Below are positions 1-8,919 of a stretch of 64,000 bases of DNA, one piece after another; positions within the stretch are counted from its first letter, which is position 1, and each line of letters opens with the position of its first letter. A program made the position numbers and the translations under genes. The stretch is from Alphaproteobacteria bacterium Ga0077535 (GTDB taxonomy: Bacteria > Pseudomonadota > Alphaproteobacteria > Caulobacterales > Aquidulcibacteraceae): NCBI GenBank assembly GCA_001464425.1, contig LNEK01000022.1, positions 23,826 to 87,825 of the forward strand, written 5' to 3'. The notes under the pieces were generated by a model, which saw only the letters and a list, made by a program, of their open reading frames with translations, made no database searches and was not told the DNA's origin.

Positions 1-371
1 ATGATGTCGCCGGGTGCGACATCTCGCGACGCAAGCTTCTGCTGGACGCCATCACGCACGACGCGCGCATGCGGTTGCGCCAAGTCACGCAGCGCTGACA
101 GCGCCCGCTCGCTGCGCGCCTCTTGAAACACCACAAGCGTAATTGTGGCGCATGCGCCCAAGAGCAGAAAGACACCCTCGCCAAGGCTGCCGAGAAAGAG
201 ATAAAGCCCCGCCGCTGCGAGCAACAGCATGAACATCGGCTCACGCAAGGTCTCAGCGGCGATCCTGGCGAGCCCACGACGCCCGGGGCTGGGCAGTTCG
301 TTTGCGCCCCATTGAGCGAGCGCTCTTTGAGCTTCTTCTTCGCTTAGACCCGTGAGGGGTTCTTCAGTCAC
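1..371 (-). CDS. Cation-transporting P-type ATPase, N-terminal part
   Basis: Partial gene running off the left edge; 123 residues are visible. It opens with a cation-ATPase N-domain (TEEPLTGLSEEEAQRAL, then WGANELP), followed by two hydrophobic helices and FQEARSERALSALRDL and VAPGDII, which are the usual lead-in to the actuator domain of Ca/Mg/Na-type (P2) ATPases. The family pumps cations across the inner membrane using ATP. The start is GTG at 371: an in-frame TAG lies at 383-381 and no other start codon lies between. No strong ribosome binding site is seen. An FNR-type palindrome at 509-522 lies 138 bp upstream and may drive it. The catalytic DKTGT region is outside the window, so ion specificity is unknown. 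Confidence 0.85.
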   Translation of the reverse strand, partial: MTEEPLTGLSEEEAQRALAQWGANELPSPGRRGLARIAAETLREPMFMLLLAAAGLYLFLGSLGEGVFLLLGACATITLVVFQEARSERALSALRDLAQPHARVVRDGVQQKLASRDVAPGDI

Positions 372-508
372 CGGCGCGGACTATGCCGCAGTCCCCCATC
401 GAGAGCGGCTTTGAAGCCCGCATGCTTGAGCAGCTGCACAATAATGTCTCCCTTCAACCGCGACGGCCAAATGGCTGGACATCAGAGCAGCGAAGGACCC
501 AAGCTCAG

Positions 509-522
509 TTGAGCCCGATCAA
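509..522. promoter_or_regulatory. FNR/FixK-type box
   Basis: Perfect palindrome TTGAGCCCGATCAA (TTGA-N6-TCAA). It lies between the divergent P-type ATPase and the ABC exporter. If it is a class II activator site (centre about 41.5 bp before the transcript start), transcription to the right would begin at about 557, just inside the ABC start codon. Transcription to the left would begin near 474 and leave a leader of about 100 nt before the ATPase GTG. The geometry therefore favours the ATPase as target, or repression of the ABC operon. Confidence 0.6.
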
Positions 523-554
523 GGACCGCTAGACTAAAGCGGGCATGAAACGCC

Positions 555-1286
555 ATGACCAACGCTGCGCCGTCGCATCAGTCTGCGCCGCTTTTCGCTC
601 TGCGCGGCATTTGCAGGACCTATGGCGAGGGCGAAACCGCCGTTCGGGCGCTCATTGACGTCGATCTGGACATCAGCGGCGGCGAACTCATCGTGCTTTT
701 GGGCCCGTCGGGCTCCGGCAAGTCCACCCTCCTCAATATTCTGGGCGGACTAGATCGTCCGAGTTCGGGCGCCATCCATTTCCGCGGCGCTCCGCTCACT
801 GGACAGAGCGAACATGCGCTGACGCACTATCGCCGCCGGCACGTCGGCTTCATTTTCCAATTCTACAATCTCATTCCGAGCCTCACCGCGCGTGAGAATG
901 TCGACCTCGTTGGCGAGATTACCGACGATCCCCTGGACGCCGCAGAGGCGCTTGAGCTCGTCGGGCTTGGACAGCGGCTCGATCATTTTCCTTCACAATT
1001 GTCCGGCGGCGAACAGCAGCGTGTGGCGGTGGCGCGCGCCATTGCCAAAAGGCCGGCCGTGCTCTTGTGCGACGAACCGACGGGCGCGCTCGACGTCAAG
1101 ACCGGCGTGCGGGTGCTGGAAGCATTGCAGGAAGTGAACGAGCGCTATGGTTCGACAACTTTGATCGTCACCCACAATGCCGATGTCGCCCGCATGGGCG
1201 CGCGCGTCATTCGCTTTGGCGACGGGCGCGTCAGGAGCGTTGAGACCAATACTGCCCGCGTTCCACCCTCAGCTCTGGTGTGGTGA
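555..1286 (+). CDS. ABC transporter ATP-binding protein (LolD/MacB class)
   Basis: Nucleotide-binding subunit of a MacB/LolD-type exporter, acting at the cytoplasmic face of the inner membrane. Visible motifs: Walker [10 protein letters not shown] (about residues 50-58), Q-loop Gln102, signature LSGGEQQR (149-156) and Walker [13 protein letters not shown] (169-180). The length of 243 residues is normal for the class. It is followed after 3 bp by an FtsX-like permease and then a HlyD-type adaptor, which together form a complete three-part export system. The substrate cannot be told from the sequence; related systems move lipoproteins, antibiotics or peptides. Confidence 0.93.
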   Translation: MTNAAPSHQSAPLFALRGICRTYGEGETAVRALIDVDLDISGGELIVLLGPSGSGKSTLLNILGGLDRPSSGAIHFRGAPLTGQSEHALTHYRRRHVGFIFQFYNLIPSLTARENVDLVGEITDDPLDAAEALELVGLGQRLDHFPSQLSGGEQQRVAVARAIAKRPAVLLCDEPTGALDVKTGVRVLEALQEVNERYGSTTLIVTHNADVARMGARVIRFGDGRVRSVETNTARVPPSALVW

Positions 1287-1289
1287 AAG

Positions 1290-3653
1290 ATGCGCGCGCT
1301 CGACAAAAAGCTCTTTCGTGATGTCTGGCGCATGCGCGTGCATGCGCTGGGTGTAGCGCTCGTACTCGGGTGCGGGCTTTCAGTCATGGTCATGGCTGTC
1401 GGCATGCGCGGCTCGATGGAGCGCACGCGTGCGGCCTATTACGCTGAGCGGCATATGGCCGACTTGGCCGTGTCAGCCGTACGCGCGCCAGAGCGGATAG
1501 CCAACGTCTTGGCCCAAGCGCCGGGCGTAGAGACGATCGAGACGCGGATCAGCGGCATTGCATTGCTCGATCTATCCGGTGTCTCTGAACCACCATCGGC
1601 GCGTCTTGTCTCGCTCCCAATCGAGGGACGGCCGCGCGTCAATGACCTGACGCTTGCCCGCGGCCGCTGGCCGGACGCTGCGCGCGCCGATGAGATTCTG
1701 CTGAGCCAAGCTTTCGCCGATGCGAACAACCTTGGCCTCAGCGACACGTTAAACGCCACTATTCATGGCCGGCGACAGACCTTGCGGATCGTCGGCATCG
1801 CCAACTCGCCCGAATTTGTCTTCGTCGCAGCGCCCGGCGAGCTCTTCCGGCAAGCCAAGCGCTTTGGCGTGATTTGGATGAACCGCGAGGCGTTGGCGCG
1901 CGCCTATGATCTCGACGGGGCCTTCAATGATGCTGTTTTTCTGCTTGGCCGCCACGCCAATCAATCTGAAACAATCGCCGCCATTGATCGCATTCTCGAA
2001 CCCTATGGCGGCGTCGGCGCCTATGGGCGCGACCGCATGGTGTCAGACCGCTTCCTCAGCGAAGAACTCCGCCAGCTCTCTACTATGGCGATTTTTCTGC
2101 CGGCGTTGTTTTTGATCACGGCGGCGTTTTTAGTAAACATCGCACTCGGCCGCGTGATCGCGACCGAGCGTTCCAACATTGGGCTGCTCAAGGCGTTCGG
2201 CTATTCCAACACCGCTGTTGCGTGGCACTACGCCAAAAGCGCGCTCATCTTCGCCGCGATCGGCGCCTTCATTGGCTCAGCCGCCGGCATTGCGCTCGGG
2301 CGGTCGGTCGCTGACCTCTACCGCGACTATTACCATTTTCCTGCGCTTGAGTTCTCAGCCTCACCCGCGACCTTCATCGGCGCATGGGCCGCGGGTTTGG
2401 CCGCGGCTCTCACCGGGTGCGTCTTTTCGGTGCTGAAGGCGGCGCGACTGTCTCCGGCCGAAGCCCTGACGCCGCCACGGCCGACCACCTTCTTCTCGGC
2501 AGGGCCCTCGCTTTCCCGCTTTGAAGCCAGCCTCGACGCCAAGTCGCGGATCATTCTGCGGCGGATCGTGCGCTTTCCCCGACGCGCTGGGACCACCGCG
2601 CTGGGTGTCGCCTTCGCCATCGCGCTGCTTGTGGTCGCGCGCACTATGCCCGCAGAAATGGACTATCTGCTCGATGTCAATTTCGGCGTCGCCAATCGCC
2701 AAGACGTGACGCTGACCTTTACCGAGGCGCGCGACAGCGCCGTCCTGCATCAAGTCGAACGACTTGCGGGCGTGCTCTACGCCGAGCCCTTTCGGCTCGA
2801 CGACGTTATCTTGCGCCACAATGGCAGGAGCGTGAACGAGGCCGTCTTCGGCGTGCCTGAACAAGCGCGCCTCAGCCAGATCGTCGGCGCACGCCAGAGG
2901 GTGATGGCCCCGCCGGCGAGCGGTATCGCCTTGGCGCGCGCCTTAGCCGAAAAGCTCGGCGCCGAGCTCGGCGATGAGATCCGCCTGGAACAGACGCGGG
3001 GCCGGCGCATTTCGACCAATGTGCGCGTGACGGCCATCGTCGAGCCGATGATCGGTTCATCGGCCTATATGGAAATCGCCGCGCTCTCGCGCCTCATGCG
3101 CGAACCCGGCCGTGTCAGCGGCGCACACCTGCGCATGGATACGGCGCGCTATGCGGCCTTCGATCGCCAGATCAAGCAGATCCCTGGCATTGCGGGCGTC
3201 AGTTTTGTCGGCCAAGCGGAAACCGCTATGCGTAGCGAGTTCGAGCAAGGCGTTGGCGTCATGAACCTCATCTATGCCGCGTTCGCCGCGATCATGGCGG
3301 GCGGCGTCGCCTTCTCAGCCGCGCGCATCACCTTGGCCGAACAGGAGCGCGATCTGGCGACGCTGCGCGTGCTTGGCTTCACGCGCCTTGAAGTCTCTTA
3401 CATTCTGGTAGGTGAATTGATGGCGCTGGCGCTCATCGCCATCCCGGCGGGCTTGGCGCTCGGCGCCCTTCTGTCGATCTGGCTGATGCAGCTGTTTCAG
3501 ACCGACATGTACGCCTTTCCCTTCGTGTTCAATCCGGCGGGCTACGCCTTCGCCGTCGCCTTCACGCTCGGATGCGTTGCAGTCGCCGCGTTGGTCGTAC
3601 GCAGCAGCATCGACAAACTCGATATGATCGCCGTCCTTAAAGCTAGAGACTGA
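1290..3653 (+). CDS. FtsX-like ABC transporter permease
   Basis: A 787-residue integral membrane protein with the double-FtsX layout: an N-terminal membrane anchor (about residues 16-36), a periplasmic domain, a block of three helices around residues 265-385 (starting FLPALFLITAAFLVNIALGRV), a second anchor and periplasmic domain, and a final three-helix block (about 655-775). Periplasmic domains between anchor and helix blocks are typical of MacB/DevC/LolC-type permeases, which work mechanically rather than by a classical channel. It sits between the ATPase and HlyD-like genes in one operon and presumably pairs with both. The substrate is unknown. Confidence 0.9.
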   Translation: MRALDKKLFRDVWRMRVHALGVALVLGCGLSVMVMAVGMRGSMERTRAAYYAERHMADLAVSAVRAPERIANVLAQAPGVETIETRISGIALLDLSGVSEPPSARLVSLPIEGRPRVNDLTLARGRWPDAARADEILLSQAFADANNLGLSDTLNATIHGRRQTLRIVGIANSPEFVFVAAPGELFRQAKRFGVIWMNREALARAYDLDGAFNDAVFLLGRHANQSETIAAIDRILEPYGGVGAYGRDRMVSDRFLSEELRQLSTMAIFLPALFLITAAFLVNIALGRVIATERSNIGLLKAFGYSNTAVAWHYAKSALIFAAIGAFIGSAAGIALGRSVADLYRDYYHFPALEFSASPATFIGAWAAGLAAALTGCVFSVLKAARLSPAEALTPPRPTTFFSAGPSLSRFEASLDAKSRIILRRIVRFPRRAGTTALGVAFAIALLVVARTMPAEMDYLLDVNFGVANRQDVTLTFTEARDSAVLHQVERLAGVLYAEPFRLDDVILRHNGRSVNEAVFGVPEQARLSQIVGARQRVMAPPASGIALARALAEKLGAELGDEIRLEQTRGRRISTNVRVTAIVEPMIGSSAYMEIAALSRLMREPGRVSGAHLRMDTARYAAFDRQIKQIPGIAGVSFVGQAETAMRSEFEQGVGVMNLIYAAFAAIMAGGVAFSAARITLAEQERDLATLRVLGFTRLEVSYILVGELMALALIAIPAGLALGALLSIWLMQLFQTDMYAFPFVFNPAGYAFAVAFTLGCVAVAALVVRSSIDKLDMIAVLKARD

Positions 3654-3657
3654 CCCA

Positions 3658-4857
3658 ATGCGCCTGCCCTCCCGCACGGATCTAATTGCATTGGCGAAAG
3701 CGCCACTCAATCTCACGGTTGCGCAACGCCTGTGGCTGGGCGCAGGCATTGTTGTCGCCGTTCTGCTGGTGTGGCTTGCGTGGCCTCGGCCAATGAATGT
3801 GGAAGTCGCCATTATCGACCGCGGCCTTGTACGCAGCGAGGTTGTCGACGAAGCGCGAACACGCATCCACGATGTCTTTGTAATCGCTGCTCCCGTCAGC
3901 GGCGAGCTACAGCGCATCGAACTTGAGCCAGGCGACGCGGTCGAGCGCGGACAGGTCATCGCCTCGATCCTGCCGGCGGATCCCGCATTACTCGACGCGC
4001 GTGTCGCGGCGGAGGCCAGCGCGGGCGTAGCGGCGGCGCAAGCGGCGCTCGCCGCGAGCGAAGCGGACCTGCAATTGGCGCAAAGTGACCAGAGGCGGGT
4101 GGCGACACTCTTTGCCCGCGAATTTGCCTCACAAGCCGCGCTTGACGCCGCCACTGCCGCGCTGCGCGCCGCACGCGCCGCGGTCAACGCACGTCGCGCC
4201 GAGCTCACACGCGCGCGCGCGGCGGCGGGCTCTCCATCGGCGCGGGCGCGCCGTGCGACGCCGGTGACCAGCCCAGCCGCTGGGCGCGTGCTGCGCGTGC
4301 TGCAACAAAGCCAAACCATTGCGCTTGCGGGCGCGCCCCTGATCGAGATCGGCGACACCAGCCAAATCGAGATCGCAGCGGAGTTCCTCTCTCAAGATGC
4401 GGTGCGCATGCAGGCGGGCGCCTCAGCGCAGATAGAAAATTGGGGCGGCGATACGCCAATCCCGGCCCGCGTCTTTCGCATTGAGCCTTATGCCCGAACC
4501 CGCATATCGGCGCTGGGCGTCGAAGAGCAGCGCGTCAACGTCATCTTGCACCTTGCTGATCCCCAATCAGCCCCACCCCTTGGCCACGGCTTTCGCGTCG
4601 ATGCGCGTGTGGTCTTGAACGAGCAACGCGATCAGATCCGCGCGCCTACCGATGCATTGGTCCGCGATGGCGAGGGCTGGGCGGTGTTCGTGGTTCGAAA
4701 CGGTCGGGCAAGGCTCACGCCTATTATTCTGGGCGATGGCGGAGACGCGTATCGGGCGGTGTCGTCCGGCCTGCGCGAAGGCGACCGCGTCATCGTTTTT
4801 CCGGGCGATGCGATGGCGGAGGGCGCCCGCGTTCAAGCCGCTCCGCATCGCAGATAG
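3658..4857 (+). CDS. HlyD/RND-type periplasmic adaptor
   Basis: Periplasmic adaptor (membrane fusion protein) of 399 residues with one N-terminal membrane anchor (about residues 23-42, WLGAGIVVAVLLVWLAW). The order is a lipoyl-like half motif (VIAAPVSGELQRIELEPGDAV), an Ala-rich coiled hairpin (about 115-190), the second lipoyl half (VTSPAAGRVLRVLQQSQ) and a beta-barrel domain. Adaptors of this form couple MacB-like pumps to outer-membrane proteins. It starts 4 bp after the permease stop, so the three genes are almost certainly co-transcribed. No TolC-like gene is present here. Confidence 0.9.
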   Translation: MRLPSRTDLIALAKAPLNLTVAQRLWLGAGIVVAVLLVWLAWPRPMNVEVAIIDRGLVRSEVVDEARTRIHDVFVIAAPVSGELQRIELEPGDAVERGQVIASILPADPALLDARVAAEASAGVAAAQAALAASEADLQLAQSDQRRVATLFAREFASQAALDAATAALRAARAAVNARRAELTRARAAAGSPSARARRATPVTSPAAGRVLRVLQQSQTIALAGAPLIEIGDTSQIEIAAEFLSQDAVRMQAGASAQIENWGGDTPIPARVFRIEPYARTRISALGVEEQRVNVILHLADPQSAPPLGHGFRVDARVVLNEQRDQIRAPTDALVRDGEGWAVFVVRNGRARLTPIILGDGGDAYRAVSSGLREGDRVIVFPGDAMAEGARVQAAPHRR

Positions 4858-5175
4858 GCGCGCGGAGCCCCCTGCTCTGGGCTAGTCGGGCCTTTCGCGA
4901 CAACCGTGCGAGCAATGGCGATATCGGCAAACGCGGTGACTTCATGGAGCCGCTGGCGAACTCAGTCTTCGACGCAGACAATGAGGACTGGGCGTCGCCC
5001 ACGCCAAGGCGCGGGCCGCGCTCTTGTCGCGTAGCGCGACCGAGCCGGCGCTGAAGCGCTCGTCTCGGCCCTTCGGGCGGCGATCGCTGACGCCGAGGCA
5101 GCCACGTCGGCGACAAAGCTCCATGTTGCGCGTCGGAGCACGCCTCAACAAGGGCGCCAGATCCGCTGACGCGGA
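4858..5175. other. Intergenic stretch with a structured repeat
   Basis: This 318-bp stretch lies between the convergent HlyD and MipA/OmpV genes. I find no convincing gene. It contains a GC-rich palindromic block at 5009-5093 that also occurs at 29852-29929 (see the repeat entries). Confidence 0.6.
5009..5093. repeat. Structured GC-rich intergenic repeat, copy 1
   Basis: About 80 bp similar to 29852-29929. Both copies begin GCGCGGGCC, continue with CTCTTG, and share GTCTCGGCCCTTCGGGC near the end. The small hairpins inside differ in sequence but keep pairing: GTCGCG-TAG-CGCGAC (5026-5040) here against GGCGC-TTC-GCGCC in the other copy. That pattern suggests a selected RNA or DNA structure, as in REP-like elements. 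Confidence 0.5.
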
Positions 5176-5991
5176 TTAAGGCAAGCGCCGGGCGATGAAC
5201 ATGCCAATCGAGGCTTGGTCGTCATCGCCGCGCTGTTGCACCAGCGGACTATCGCCCGCATCGCCCGTGAGCCGATCATAGCCGGCGACCAGAACCAAGG
5301 CCCAACGTCGGTCGCTGGACAATGGCGCAATCAAACTCGCGCCTGCTCCGTAAGAATAAAGCCCGCCGGACGCGTCATAAACCGGCAAACCGGACGCGGC
5401 GGCTTGGCCTGCGTTCACGCCAAAATACGCCTCATTGTAGGCATCGCCGACGAAACGCGCGCGCGGCCCCGCTGACCAGGCGACGCTGCGCCCTAAGATG
5501 TCGCCGCGCCCTGACCATCGCGCGCCGAGATCGCCAACCCAGCCGTCGTGGCCCGACACGGCTTGGCGCAGCTCACCATTCAAGGTGACGCTCCCCAGTT
5601 CGTATTCGACAAACCCGCCTAATTCGATGCTGGAATCGACATCGCCGAGCCCGCGCAGATCGTCGCTGTCTTCGCCGCTAACCGCAAACGCCTGCTCGCC
5701 GTCTTCATTGCGCGAAAACTTGATCCTGGCGATCGGACCCGCCCGCAAAGTCGGCGTATTGATGAAGCGATAGCCGACGCCATTTTGCACCGACGCAAAG
5801 AAGACGTCGCTATAGGTCACCTCGATATTGGGCAAGAGCGAAAGCCGGTAATCATCGTCGCCGTCATAGGTCGGCGCATAGAGGGCGCCCGCGCCAAAAG
5901 TGACGCGCCAACCGTCATCGCTTGCATCCTGAGCGGCTGCGGTCCCGGTCACCGCCAGGGCGGCAAGAATAATGGCGGCAGTGCGAGTCAT
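5176..5991 (-). CDS. MipA/OmpV family outer-membrane protein
   Basis: A 271-residue protein with a cleavable signal peptide (MTRTAAIILAALAVTGTAAAQ) and the MipA/OmpV pattern of a short N-terminal YAPTYDGDDDYRLSLLPNIEV segment followed by alternating beta-strand sequence. The family forms outer-membrane beta-barrels; MipA was described as a scaffold for murein enzymes, and OmpV-like members are porin-like. The start at 5991 is chosen because it gives the signal peptide and has GAGGATC just upstream. It is a single gene, convergent with the ABC operon. The exact role is unknown. Confidence 0.88.
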   Translation of the reverse strand: MTRTAAIILAALAVTGTAAAQDASDDGWRVTFGAGALYAPTYDGDDDYRLSLLPNIEVTYSDVFFASVQNGVGYRFINTPTLRAGPIARIKFSRNEDGEQAFAVSGEDSDDLRGLGDVDSSIELGGFVEYELGSVTLNGELRQAVSGHDGWVGDLGARWSGRGDILGRSVAWSAGPRARFVGDAYNEAYFGVNAGQAAASGLPVYDASGGLYSYGAGASLIAPLSSDRRWALVLVAGYDRLTGDAGDSPLVQQRGDDDQASIGMFIARRLP

Positions 5992-6307
5992 CGCATGATC
6001 CTCAGTGCATGTTGCGGTTGAGATTAAACCGGGCGCCCACGCCACTCTCGAGCAGGCAAATGGGGTACGCAGTTGATCAGTTGGCGGATCACAGCACAAG
6101 CGCGCAGGGGCGCCGCCTCGACCATCGCAGTCTTGTTTCGCGGCTCAGGGTCAAAACGCCCTCGTTTCGGGCCAGCCATCGGCTGAGATCTGCCCGCATG
6201 TTCTGAACCGAACCCGCGCTTTGATCTCGATCAAACACCGAGTTCCGCCATGACGATTGGATGGGCATGGGTGCGCAAAGCGACCATGAAATCGATCGAG
6301 GCGTAAT
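5992..6307. other. Divergent intergenic region
   Basis: This 316-bp region separates the MipA/OmpV and DUF2189 genes. I see no gene in it. It holds one perfect FNR-type box at 6221-6234, oriented by distance toward the DUF2189 gene. Confidence 0.6.
6221..6234. promoter_or_regulatory. FNR/FixK-type box
   Basis: Perfect palindrome TTGATCTCGATCAA. Its centre is about 80 bp before the DUF2189 start. A class II transcript would begin near 6269 and leave a leader of about 40 nt, a normal arrangement for FNR/FixK activation. Confidence 0.65.
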
Positions 6308-7072
6308 TTGGCTGAAGTGAACACGATCAGTCTCGGCGCGCCGCTGCGCTGGCTGGCGCGAGGCTGGCGGGATCTGGACACGGCGTTTGCGCCGGCCCTC
6401 CTCTACGGCACAGCAATCGCGCTCGCCAGCTTTGCAATCTGGCGCGCGCTCATCGTATCCGATCTCGCCTTCTGGGCGCTGAGCTTAAGTTGTGGCTTTG
6501 TCTTTATTGCACCCATGCTCGCTATGGGTCTCTACGAAGCTGGTCGGCGCATCAGTCTTGGCGAGCGGCCGACGCTCGCGCACATGATCGTGGTGCGCAG
6601 TGCGTTACGCGCAGATGTCTTCTATCTCGGTCTTGCTCTGCTTTTGATCTATCTGTTTTGGGGACGCATCGCTCAGGTGGTCTATGGCTTGTCCACCTAT
6701 CGGCTGCATACGAGTGTGGAAGAGTTGCTCGCCTTCAGCACGCAAACTCCCGAGGGCCTGACGATGCTCGTGACCGGCGCGATCGTCGGCGGCGCAATGG
6801 CCTTCTTCACCTTCGCCATCACCGTCGTCTCCGCGCCGATGCTTCTGGATCAACGAACCAACGTCTTCGAAGCGGTGTTCACCAGCATTCGGGCCGTCGC
6901 CAAAAACTTCATGCCCATGCTGTTATGGGCGGCGCTGATCACGCTGGCGCTGCTCGCCTGCGCCGCGACCTCCTGGCTTGCTCTCATCGTGATCTTTCCC
7001 TGGCTCGGGCTCGCCAGCTGGCGCGCTTATCTCGATATCGTCCGGGCTCCGATCGCCGATGCAGCGCATTAG
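6308..7072 (+). CDS. DUF2189 integral membrane protein
   Basis: A 254-residue inner-membrane protein with about six hydrophobic helices (clear ones near residues 32-50, 56-75, 100-120, 152-178 and 205-235). The N-terminal start (ISLGAPLRWLARGWRDL) and spacing fit DUF2189, a family of unknown function. The start is TTG at 6308 with GAGGCG about 6 bp upstream; a GTG three codons later is possible. The FNR-type box at 6221-6234 suggests induction when oxygen is low. It is monocistronic. Confidence 0.8.
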   Translation: MAEVNTISLGAPLRWLARGWRDLDTAFAPALLYGTAIALASFAIWRALIVSDLAFWALSLSCGFVFIAPMLAMGLYEAGRRISLGERPTLAHMIVVRSALRADVFYLGLALLLIYLFWGRIAQVVYGLSTYRLHTSVEELLAFSTQTPEGLTMLVTGAIVGGAMAFFTFAITVVSAPMLLDQRTNVFEAVFTSIRAVAKNFMPMLLWAALITLALLACAATSWLALIVIFPWLGLASWRAYLDIVRAPIADAAH

Positions 7073-7176
7073 CTCTTGTCTGGGCGTCGACGGGCTTGGC
7101 CCTTTGGCCATGCGGTTCTGGGTGAAAGCTCCGCTCGGCGCGTTGCAGAGCCCGCCTGTGTCGAGGCGTGTCGCAT

Positions 7177-7200
7177 ATTGTAACTATTGAGAGTCACAAT
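7177..7200. promoter_or_regulatory. 24-bp imperfect inverted repeat (possible operator)
   Basis: Arms ATTGTAACT (7177-7185) and AGTCACAAT (7192-7200) pair with one mismatch around the centre ATTGAG. It lies about 90 bp before a small ribbon-helix-helix gene. AT-rich symmetry in GC-rich surroundings suggests a protein binding site. The binding protein is unknown; autoregulation by the RHH protein is one option. Confidence 0.4.
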
Positions 7201-7287
7201 TTGTTGTCGTCGTTGTTCTTGGGTCATTCGCCGCGGAGGCCCATTCTGCAACGCCGCGCTCGTCTTTCCGCGATTCAGGAAGCACCA

Positions 7288-7506
7288 ATGACAAGTACGC
7301 TCCAGAAGCGGTCCATAACCATCGCCGGACGTCGCACATCGCTTGCGCTTGAGCCGCCCTTTTGGAAGGCGCTGGAGCGCTGGGCAAAGGTCGAGGACCG
7401 TTCGCTCGCGTCTTTGATCGCAGAGATAGACGCTCTAAGACGCCGCCGACGGCCCGAAGCGTCGCTCGCCGCCGCTGTACGCCTGTCGCTGCTCACCCGC
7501 GCGTGA
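7288..7506 (+). CDS. Small ribbon-helix-helix domain protein
   Basis: A 72-residue protein. ITIAGRRTSLALEPPFWKALERWA followed by SLASLIAEID is the pattern of the short ribbon-helix-helix family common in alphaproteobacteria (one strand, then two helices), usually an arylsulfate-sulfotransferase-like or CopG-type DNA-binding fold. The start at 7288 has AGGA 7 bp upstream; a longer reading frame upstream lacks such a signal. The C-terminal part is rich in Arg. The target is unknown, but the inverted repeat at 7177-7200 is a candidate. Confidence 0.75.
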   Translation: MTSTLQKRSITIAGRRTSLALEPPFWKALERWAKVEDRSLASLIAEIDALRRRRRPEASLAAAVRLSLLTRA

Positions 7507-7661
7507 TGGTCCTCAGCACGACATCGACACCCTCAGATCTGTGCGCCAGGGTCTTCGTCCCTGCGCGCGCGCTGACGAACCCTCGAGCGCGCCCCTGCAG
7601 CATCTTATAAGGCTAAGGCAATTTCTGCTTCGTCCGGTCCCTTATTCTAGAGTCGCACCCC

Positions 7662-8765
7662 ATGCCGACAGAAGCGCCGATCACGGCGCCACAGCCCTTC
7701 CGCACCAATGCAATAGACCGTCTGGTGATGCGCCGTGCCGATGATTGGCATGTCCATCTGCGCGACGGGGCAATGCTTGGGGCAGTCGCGCAATTCACAG
7801 CGCGCCAATTCGCACGCGCCATCGTGATGCCCAACCTTGATCCGCCGATCACATCGGTCGCCGCAGCCGCGGCCTACCGCTCGCGCATCTTGGCCGCACT
7901 CGCGCCGAGCGATGGCTTTACGCCCTTGATGACCTGTTATCTCACTGACGACAGCGATCCCGATGAGATCGAGCGCGGCTTCGAGGCTGGCGTTTTCGCC
8001 GCCTGCAAACTCTATCCCGCGCACGCCACGACCAATTCCCGGCTTGGCGTCACAGATATCCGTCGCATCTATCCAGCTCTGGAGGCCATGCAGCGCATTG
8101 GCATGCCGTTATTGCTGCACGGAGAGGTGACCGGCAAAGAGGTCGACATATTCGATCGCGAGGCGGTCTTCTTGGACCTCGTCTTGTCCAGACTTGTCGT
8201 GCGCTTCCCCGCGCTCAAGATCGTGCTTGAGCACATCACCACCGCCGACGCAGTCGCCTTTATTGAGAGCGGGCCCGCCACATTGGCCGCGACCATTACG
8301 CCGCATCACCTCGCGATCAATCGCAACGCCATGTTCGAGGGCGGCATACGACCTCACTTCTATTGCCTGCCCGTGGCCAAGCGCGAGCACCACCGCCTTG
8401 CCCTGCGCCGCGCCGCGACGTCCGGCGCCGCGAAGTTCTTTCTCGGCACCGATTCCGCCCCTCACGCCATTGGCGACAAACAAGCGGCTTGCGGCTGCGC
8501 CGGCATCTTTTGCGCGCCCTATGCGCTGGAAAGCTACGCCCAGACCTTCGAGGAAGAAGGCGCCCTCGATCGCCTGGAGGCCTTTGCCTCCGAACATGGG
8601 CCGCGTTTTTATGGGTTGGCGCTGAACACCGAGCGGATCGCGCTCGAGCGCACGCCGCACGTGGCGCCGCATCGTCTGGGCGCAGGCGCGACAGAGTTGG
8701 CGCCGTTCCATGCGGGGGCTTCGCTGAACTGGCGATTTGTCGGCGCGGCGGACGAACGCGACTGA
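7662..8765 (+). CDS. pyrC: Dihydroorotase (type II)
   Basis: Catalyses the reversible ring closure of N-carbamoyl-L-aspartate to dihydroorotate, step three of pyrimidine synthesis, in the cytoplasm. The zinc motif HVHLRDG (His30, His32) and the CKLYPAHATTNS segment with the carboxylated lysine are both present, as are LLLHGEV, LEHITT and GTDSAPH, which supply the remaining zinc ligands and the catalytic Asp. The length of 367 residues is slightly above the E. coli enzyme because of an N-terminal extension; MRRADDWHVHLRDG may be nearer the true start. It stands alone, not beside other pyr genes. Confidence 0.95.
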   Translation: MPTEAPITAPQPFRTNAIDRLVMRRADDWHVHLRDGAMLGAVAQFTARQFARAIVMPNLDPPITSVAAAAAYRSRILAALAPSDGFTPLMTCYLTDDSDPDEIERGFEAGVFAACKLYPAHATTNSRLGVTDIRRIYPALEAMQRIGMPLLLHGEVTGKEVDIFDREAVFLDLVLSRLVVRFPALKIVLEHITTADAVAFIESGPATLAATITPHHLAINRNAMFEGGIRPHFYCLPVAKREHHRLALRRAATSGAAKFFLGTDSAPHAIGDKQAACGCAGIFCAPYALESYAQTFEEEGALDRLEAFASEHGPRFYGLALNTERIALERTPHVAPHRLGAGATELAPFHAGASLNWRFVGAADERD

Positions 8766-8919
8766 CAGCGCCAGTTTGCGTCCTGGGTCCGCTTTCATCA
8801 GCAGCGATCGGCGTCATTGCCGAATCTGATCGTGGGTATTGCGCTTGTTCATGGCAATGGGCGCAAGACTGGGCCTAGTCTTCGCCCAGTGGACGCTGGC
8901 CGCTGCGAGAACCCGATCC

